Source: Dastarcus helophoroides
Taxonomy: Eukaryota; Arthropoda; Insecta; Coleoptera; Bothrideridae
Direction: 5' to 3'
NCBI GenBank assembly: GCA_028583605.1
Contig: CM053337.1
Coordinates: 19,219,694 to 19,283,693 of the forward strand
Length of the DNA: 64,000 nucleotides
The translations under genes and the position numbers were made by a program. Under the pieces are notes generated by a model. The model was not told where the DNA came from. It was given only the letters and a program-made list of their open reading frames with translations, and did not search any database. This document shows positions 56,929-64,000 of this stretch, one piece after another (the first letter of the stretch is position 1; every line of letters starts with the position of its first letter).

Positions 56929-57138
56929 AAAGTGACTCATTTTGAACGACAACAATGACTCATTTTGAACGACAACAATGACTCATTTTGAACGATAACA
57001 ATGACTCATTTTGAAGGACAATAATGACTCATTTTGAACGACAACAATGACTCATTTTGAACGATAACAATAACTCATTTTGAACGACAACAATGACTCA
57101 TTTTGAACGACAACAATGACTCATTTTGTACGACAAAA
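56929..57138. repeat. 23-bp minisatellite with TGACTCA, nine copies
   Basis: The unit AATGACTCATTTTGAACGACAAC is repeated nine times head to tail. Eight copies keep TGACTCA; one reads TAACTCA. Small variants are GATAAC, GGACAAT and, in the last copy, GTACGACAAA. The array ends abruptly in unique DNA on both sides. It lies upstream of Mctp. Confidence 0.95.
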
Positions 57139-57490
57139 CGACATAAAATCATCATACAAGGATCTGGAACAAGTCAAATTAAGAAAGATTAAATTATACA
57201 GAAGAAAATGACAGGATCAATCGAAAAATACTATTGAAATCTGTGGACCTTTTCAAGAATAAGCAAAAATCTGGAAAAATTGTTGGGTGACGATTTTTTT
57301 ACGATTACTCAAAAACTGTTGATGGAAAAAATTTTAAACTTGAGTTGTAAAAACTAGAAACTTGGAGCTTTAATCTGCTTCTCTTTATTTTTCTTTGTGA
57401 CCATCTTTCTTGGAGTTGCACATTCTGAAAATGACTTTAAAATTTGAGATTTTTTAATACTCGATTTCTGCTTCAGCGTATTTCAAATTA
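57139..57490. other. Unique spacer
   Basis: AT-rich non-repetitive DNA between the TGACTCA array and a hairpin-family copy. No gene seen. Confidence 0.4.
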
Positions 57491-57622
57491 CCTCTCTGAA
57501 GATGATAGCTTGGCTAGCGAAACGTGTTAGAGCAACCTTTGTTGTGATTTTTAATCTTTCTTGGTTTAAGGGGACAAAGATTTGTGTTTCAATTTTTGAA
57601 GACAACCAAGGACCACTTCGTT
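57491..57622 (+). mobile_element. Dispersed hairpin-family copy 5
   Basis: CTCTCTGAAGAT, GATAGCTTGGCTAGC (one stem mismatch), GAAACGTGTTAGAGCAACC, TTTGTTGTG, TTTAATCTTTCTTGGTTTAA, GATTTGTGTTTCAATTTTTG and AAGACAACCAAGGACCACTT. The last word is also found near copies 2 and 3, so the family extends to it. Confidence 0.8.
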
Positions 57623-58792
57623 TCACCAAAATTACCAAGTTGGTAAAGTGCTGCGTTCTTTTTAACTTTTATTTTAAAAAGAGTGCTTGTTTACCACAAT
57701 GTTTACATACAAGAAAATGGATAGAACATTGCTTATTGCTTAAGTTAGGCAAAAACAAAAATTCTCAAGTGAGCAACAACTCCACGTAATTAAATTCAAT
57801 TTAAATGATAAATAATTAAGAATAACATGACATAAGTATCTATTAATTGTCAGTCCATTTATCTTCAATATCAATTTCCTTGCAAATAATTATATACGAA
57901 TGAAACGAGTCCACTTTTTTTCTTTCAGACCCTAAAAAAACATGATCATTTAATTTTCATCGACTCGATAAACTTGACGAAAAATCTAACACAATACTGT
58001 GGCTCTTTCAAGTACAAAAATAATACGTTCAACGTTCATAACGCGGTATTATCCGTGGCCAATAAAATTCCAAATAACACAACAGTATCGAATTTTATTT
58101 GTCTTGAACTTCACCGGAGGACGAATTGTTTGTATTTAAAGACAGTCATCGGGACTTGAGAGCGCATTTCAAAAATATTTTACAGCTTCGACATTCACGT
58201 CGAATTTCACAGCTTTGTTTATTGCTTTTGGAATCGATTCGGTGCAAATCTGGAATAAATTGGTAAACACTCACGCGTTTCCATTAAAATTTCATCGTCT
58301 TATCTGTAACAGAGCCAACACTTGGTTTCGTATGTGGAAGTATTTTTTCTACAACTTCAGAAGTCGATTTGTGGCTAGTGCTCCAATTATTTTAAAAGCG
58401 ATAATATCAGAAATAGGAAATAATTATAAAACGATAAGGTCCCGATAGCGTAGCGAGATAACGCCAATTATGCTTAAAATAATTATGAATTTTTGATACA
58501 GGTTGATTCTTAAGCAGGGGAGGTCCAATTTTATAACTGATTTCATAACTTTGATCACAAAGTAATTGACCCTGATGCTGTCAAAGTGAGAAACTCTAAA
58601 ATCGATTTGGTGGATCACACCTGTGAAACGACAAATCCTAACTCAATTTGGATGCTCTTGTACGAAAAGTACAGTTCAAAGTTGACTAAAATACGTAGAC
58701 TTAGCTTCAATTTAATCTACAAATCAAATACTGTGAAAAGGAGAGACTTGCAGAAAAGGCGGCAACGTTTGGTTGATCCTGAATAGAAAACA
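57623..58792 (+). mobile_element. Possible decayed mobile-element body ending in hairpin copy 6
   Basis: The stretch is flanked by two same-oriented hairpin copies (57,491 and 58,793). Broken plus-strand frames run through it (57,974-58,159; 58,215-58,448; 58,586-58,786). The last ends NTVKRRDLQKRRQRLVDPE just before copy 6. The DNA encoding that tail (58,700-58,770) resembles the satellite monomer that follows. No reverse transcriptase or transposase was recognised, so the class is open; a Penelope-like origin is suggested only by the shared hairpin. Confidence 0.4.
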
Positions 58793-58900
58793 TCTCTCTG
58801 AAGATGACAGCTTGGCTGTCGAAACGCGTTAGAACAACCTTTGTTGTGTTTTTTAATCTTTCTTGGTTTCAGGGGACAAATTTTGTATTTTAATTTTTTT
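58793..58900 (+). mobile_element. Dispersed hairpin-family copy 6
   Basis: CTCTCTGAAGAT, stem GACAGC/GCTGTC with loop TTG (a compensated pair relative to GATAGC/GCTATC), GAAACGCGTTAGAACAACC, TTTGTTGTGTTTTTTAATC, TTTCTTGGTTTCAGGGGAC. It sits about ten bases after the stop of the frame at 58,586-58,786. Confidence 0.85.
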
Positions 58901-58919
58901 AGCTAATTTGATTAGCTAG

Positions 58920-61900
58920 TACAGAGTTTTCCCTTGAAAAGTTATCAAACTAAATACACTCAACTTCGATTTAACGCCAAACATGGATGCTGTGAAGGGG
59001 AGAGACTCTCAGAAAAGGAGGAAACTCGTATGCGATAATTTTTGAAAGATTGGACTATTTTGGTGGCTCCTAACTATAAAATGGTAACTCTCAGCTTCAT
59101 GTGCATAACTAGTTCGGAATCTACTAATAAAAAAAAACAAAATTAACAGCACTGAGTTTTGATTTAACTCAAAGGTTGAATACTATGGAAGGAAGAGACG
59201 CCCAAAAAAGGCAAAAAATCATATTTGAGAAGATTGAAGGTTCGAGCATTTTGTTGGCTCCTAATTATAAAATGATAACTCTTAGCTCCATTTCCATTAA
59301 TAGTACGCCATCTGCCGTTAATTATAAACAAAATAAGCAACAATGAGCTTTAATTTAAGTTAAAACTTGAATACTATGGAAGGGAGAGACGCTCAAAAAA
59401 CGCAAAAAAATCGTATGTGAAAAGATTGAGGGATTCATGGATTTTGGTGTCTCCTAACTATAAAATGATAACTCTTAGCTTAATTTGCATAATTAGTGCG
59501 GAATCTGCCACTAAAAATAAACAAAATTAACAACATCGAGTTCTAATTTAACTCAAAAGTTGAATACTATGGAAGGAAGAGACGCTCAAAAACGACCAAA
59601 AATCATAGGTGAGAAGATTGAGGGTTCTAGCATTTTGGTGTCTCCTAACTATAAAATGATAACACTTAGTCCCATTTGCATAACTAGTGAGGAATCTACC
59701 ACTAAATATAAACAAGATTAACAACACTACACTTAAATTTAATCCAAAACTTGAATAGTATGGACGGGAGAGACGCCAAAAAAAGCAAAAAATCTTATGT
59801 GAGAAGATTAAAGGATTTAAACATTTTGGTGATTCCTAACTATAAAATCATAATTATTAGCTCCATTTTCATGAACATAACGCAATCTGCCATTAATTAT
59901 AAACAAAATTAACAATAATGAGTTTTAATTTAACTTAAAACTTGAATACTATGGAAGGGAGAGACGCTCAAAAAAAGCAAAAAGATCCTATGTGAGAATA
60001 TTGAAGGATTCGTGGATTTTGGTGTCTCCTAGCTATAAAATGATAACTTTTAGCTTCATTTGCATAACTAGTGCGAAATCTGCCACTAAAAATAAATAAA
60101 ACTAACAACCCCGAGTTTTAATTTAACTCAAATATTGAATACTATGGAAGGAAGAGACGCTCAAAAACGGCCAAAAATCATAGCTGAGAAGATTGGGGGT
60201 TCTAGCATTTTGGAGGCTCCTAATTATAAAATGATAACTCTTAGCTTCATTTCCATGAATAGTACGCGATCTGCCATTAATTATAAACAAAATAAGCAAC
60301 AATGAGCTTTAATTTAAGTTAAAACTTGAATACCATGGAAGGGAGAGACGCTCAAAAAACGCAAAAAAATCGTATGCGAAAAGATTGAAGGATTCATGGA
60401 TTTTGGTGTCCCCTAACTATAAAATGATAACTCTTAGCTTAATTTGCATAATTAGTGCGGAATCTGCCACTAAAAATAAACAAAATTAACAACACCGAGT
60501 TCTAATTTAACTCAAAAGTTGAATACTATGGAAGGAAGAGACGCTCAAAAACGACCAAAAATCATAGGTGAGAAGATTGAGGGTTCTAGCATTTTGGTGT
60601 CTCCTAACTATAAAATGATAACTCTTAGTCCCATTTACATAACTAGTGAGGAATCTACCACTAAATATAAACAAAATTAACAAACTACACTTGAATTTAA
60701 TCCAAAACTTGAATACTATGGACGGGAGAGACGCTAAAAAAAGCAAAAAATTGTATGTGAGAAGATTAAAGGATTTAAACATTTTGGTGACTCCTAACTA
60801 TAAAATCATAATTATTAGCTCCATTTTCATAAATAGTACGCAATCTGCCATTAATTATAAACAAAATTAACAATAATGAGCTTTAATTTAACTTAAAACT
60901 TGAATACTATGGAAGGGAGAGACGCTCAAAAAAAGCAAAAAGATCGTATGTGATAAGATTAAAGGGTTCGTGGATTTTGGTGTCTCCTAACTATAAAAGG
61001 ATAATACTTAGTCCCATTTGCATAACTAGTGAGGAATCTACCACTAAATATAAACAAGATTAACAACACTACACTTAAATTTAATCCAAAACTTGAATAC
61101 TATGGACGGGAGAGACGCCAAAAAAAAGCAAAAAATCGTATGTGACAAGATTGAAGGGTTCGTGGATTTTGGTGTCTCCTAACTATAAAATGATAACTCT
61201 TAGCTTCATTTGCATAATTAGTGCGGAATCTGCCACTAAATATAAACAAAATTGACAACACGACACTTGAATATAATTCAAAACTTAAATACTATGGACG
61301 GGAGAGACGCCAAAAAAAGCAAAAAATCGTATGTGAGAAGATTGAAGGGTTTCAGCATTTTGGTGGCTCCTAACTATAAAATGATAACTCTTAGCTCCAT
61401 TTTCATGAATAGTACGCAATCTGTCATTAATTATAAACAAAATTAACAATAATGAGCTTTAATTTAATTTAAAACTTGAATACTATGGAAGGGAGAGACG
61501 CTCTAAAAAAGCAAAAAAATCGTATGTGAGAAAATTGAAGGGTTCGTGGATTTTGGTGTCTCCTAACTATAAAATGATAACTTTAAGTCCCATTTGCATA
61601 ACCAGTGAAGAATCTACCACTAAATATAAACAAATTTAACAATACTGAACCTGAATTTAATCCAAAATTTGAATACTATGGACGGGAGAGGCGCCCAAAA
61701 AAAGCAATCGTATGTGAGAAAATTGAAGGGTTTAGGTGGCTCCTAACCATAAAATGACAAATCTTAACCCCATTTTCATAACTATTGTGGCATCTGCCAC
61801 TAAATATAAACAAAATTATCAACATTGGGCTTTAATTCAATGCAAATCTTGAACGCTATGAAAGGGAGAGACTCTCAAAAATGGCAACAAATTAAATTTG

Positions 61901-64000
61901 AATAATTCTATGGCCCCTAACCGTAAAATAATAAATCTTTAACCAATTTTGATACCTAGTACGGTATACACGCTGCAAAATACAGTAAATTTGATATGCT
62001 CAGCTTTTATTTATTGTAAAGCTTGGACGCTATAAAAGGGAGAGACGCCCAAATAAGCGAAGAAATCTAATTCGAGCATTTTGATGGCTCCTAACTAGAA
62101 AACGATACTTAGCCCAATTTGTTTAGCTGGTACGAAATCTACCACTTAAAATTAACTAAATTAACAAAACTGAGCTATAATTCCATTAAAAAATTAGACG
62201 CTATGGAAGGGAGAGACACTGAGAAATCACAAAAAATTGAATTTGGACAGTTTTAGCTCTCTTAGCAATGAAATGATACATTTTAACCCAATTTAAGTCA
62301 CTTGTACGCTATATACGCTGCAAAATTAAGCAAATTGGACACACTTAGTTTTAATTTGTTGCAAAACTTGCTTCCTATAAAAGGGAGAGACGCTCATTAA
62401 AGAGGAAAATCTAATCGAGCACTTTGGTGGCTCCTTACTATAAAACGATAATTCTTAGCCCCATTTTTCAAGCTAGTTAGGAATCTGCCATTAAAAATCG
62501 ACAAAATCGAGAACACTGAGTTTCAATTTGAGTCAAAACTTGGATGCTGTGGAAGGGAGAGACGCTCAAAAATGCTAAAATTGAATTTGAGCAGTTTTAT
62601 GGCCCCTAACAATGAAAGAATAAGTTTTAGCCCAATTTCTGTAACTAGTACCAAAGGAACGGTGCAAAATTGAGTAAATTAGAAATACTTAATTTTTATT
62701 TGTTGTAAAACTTGACTGCTAGAAAAGGGAGAGACGCTCAGAGGAGGGAAAAATCTAATTCGAACATTTTGGTGACTTCTTACTAAAAACCGATAACCCT
62801 TAGCCCAATTTTATAAGCTAGTATGGAATCTTGTACTTAAAATAAACAAAATTAATAATGTTGGGCTTTAATTCAAGTCAAAACTTGGATGCCGTGGAAG
62901 GGAGAGACGCTCAAAAATAGTAAAAAATGGAATTAGAGGAGTTTTATTGCCCCTAATTATAAAATGATAAGTCTTAGCCCAATTTGAATAGCTAGTACGG
63001 AATATAAAAGTCTAAATTAACTAAATTGGACACACTTGGCTTTTATTTGTTGCAGAACTTGGATCCTATAAAAGGGAGAGACGCTCAGAAAAGGAGAAAA
63101 TCTAATCGAGGATTTTTGTGGCTCACTATAAAACGATAACTCTTAGCCCCATTTTTCATTCTAGTACGAAATCTGACACCTATAGTTATCAAAATTAAGA
63201 ACACTGAGCTTTAATTTAAGTCAAAACGTGAATGCTGTGGAAGGGAGAGACGCTCAAAAATGGTAAGATTGAATTTGAGCCGTTTTATGGCCCCTAACAA
63301 TGAAAGAATAAGTTTTAGCCCAATTTTTGTAACTAGTACGAAACGAACGATGCAAAATGAAGTAAATTGGGAACACTTGGTTTTTATTTGTTGTAAAACT
63401 TGATTGCTAGGAAAGGGAGAGACGCTCAGAGGAGGGAAAAATCTAATTCGGACATTTTGGTGGCTCCTTAATAAAAAACGATAACCCTTAGCCCCATTTT
63501 ATAAGCTAGTACGGAATCTGATACTTAAAATAAACAAAATTAATAATGTTGGGTTTTAATTCAACTCAAAACATGGATGCAGTGGAAGGGAGAGACGCTC
63601 AGAAATAGTAAAAAATGGAATTAGAGGAGTTTTATTGCCCCTAATTATAAAATGATAAGTCTTAGCCCAATTTGAATAGCTAGTACGGAATATAAAAGTC
63701 TAAGTTAACTAAATTGGACACACTTGGCTTTTATTTGTTGCAAAACTTGGATCTTATAAAAGGGAGAGACGCTCAGAAAAGGGGAAAATCTAATCAAGCG
63801 TTTTGGTGGCTCCTTACCATAAAACGATAACTATTAGCCCCATTTTTCATTCTAGTACAAAATTTGACGCTTATAGTAATCAAAATTAAGAACACTGAGC
63901 TTTAATTTAAGTCAAAACGTAAATGCTGTGGAAGGGAGAGACGCTCAAAAATGGTAAGATTGAATTTCGGCAGTTTTATGACCCCTAACAATGAAAGATA
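58920..64000. repeat. 190-bp satellite running off the window edge
   Basis: The landmark GGGAGAGACGC (or GGAAGAGACGC) recurs near 59,187, 59,381, 59,573, 59,765, 59,957, 60,150, 60,343, 60,536, 60,723, 60,915, 61,105, 61,297, 61,490 and 61,682, spacing 187-194 bp. Beyond 61,800 copies continue but diverge and alternate between two types (with and without the TTTGTTGCAAAACTTG word), giving a longer period near 360-390 bp. Other fixed words: TCCTAACTATAAAATGATAA and TAAACAAAATTAACAA. Frames of 60-90 codons are by-products. Confidence 0.93.

Noticed and set aside
60507..61446. Frames of 64-91 codons in the terminal satellite
   Set aside because: They recur with the 190-bp monomer and are relics of repeat sequence, although they hint at the origin from a coding tail.
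1..64000. CRISPR arrays, bacterial operons or prophage
   Set aside because: The direct repeats are contiguous satellites without unique spacers, the genes are intron-split, and there are no bacterial signals.

Overview
This is an AT-rich animal nuclear sequence, almost certainly from an insect and perhaps a beetle. The reasons are one long, split gene whose protein closely resembles insect Mctp, very short introns (47 to 67 bp) between several exons, a Penelope-like retroelement fragment, and very heavy satellite content. Nothing bacterial or viral is seen. The species cannot be named from the sequence alone.

The backbone of the window is one minus-strand gene, Mctp (multiple C2 domain and transmembrane protein). 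It runs from about 56,243 down to 22,820. I assembled 14 coding exons by hand from open frames, GT/AG sites and intron phase. All phases agree, giving a continuous 2,685-nt CDS of 894 residues: a Ser/Pro-rich N-terminus (1-188), C2A (about 189-315), C2B (about 340-455), C2C (about 498-610), two transmembrane segments separated by an acidic and a coiled-coil-like linker, and a short basic tail. Introns range from 47 bp to about 9.8 kb; the large ones are filled with tandem repeats.

Two further transcription units sit inside Mctp introns. A plus-strand two-exon gene (44,302-45,013) with a TATA box encodes a 102-residue secreted 12-cysteine protein of the IGFBP-N/insect protease-inhibitor type. 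On the minus strand, two coding exons (35,692-35,377) start with an ATG in good context. Their phase lets them splice into the C2B exon, so they may be an alternative 5' end giving an Mctp isoform without C2A; a separate nested gene is the other reading.

Region by region: 1-9,800 is a satellite of about 173 bp interrupted by a 5'-truncated Penelope-like element (2,710-3,390). 10,640-13,660 is a short-period GAAATTTC array. 13,660-17,790 is mostly non-repetitive AT-rich DNA. 17,880-19,540 is a 160-180 bp satellite. 19,560-21,870 and 24,480-29,020 are arrays of one 349-bp satellite lying on both sides of the Mctp 3' exons. 30,030-31,430 is another tandem repeat. 34,690-35,210 and 36,960-37,590 are minisatellites. 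38,760-41,950 is a 15-16 bp array rich in TGACCTTGA and CACGTG. 46,740-52,230 is the GAAATTTC family again, in two opposite orientations. 53,560-55,600 is a 160-bp satellite. 56,929-57,138 is a 23-bp TGACTCA minisatellite. 58,920-64,000 is a satellite of about 190 bp that seems to derive from the tail of a mobile element.

A dispersed family (at least six places) carries a conserved hairpin with a hammerhead-ribozyme-like layout. The 3' end of the Penelope-like element has the same layout with different stem bases. Many long open frames in the satellites are by-products of repeat composition and were not called as genes.
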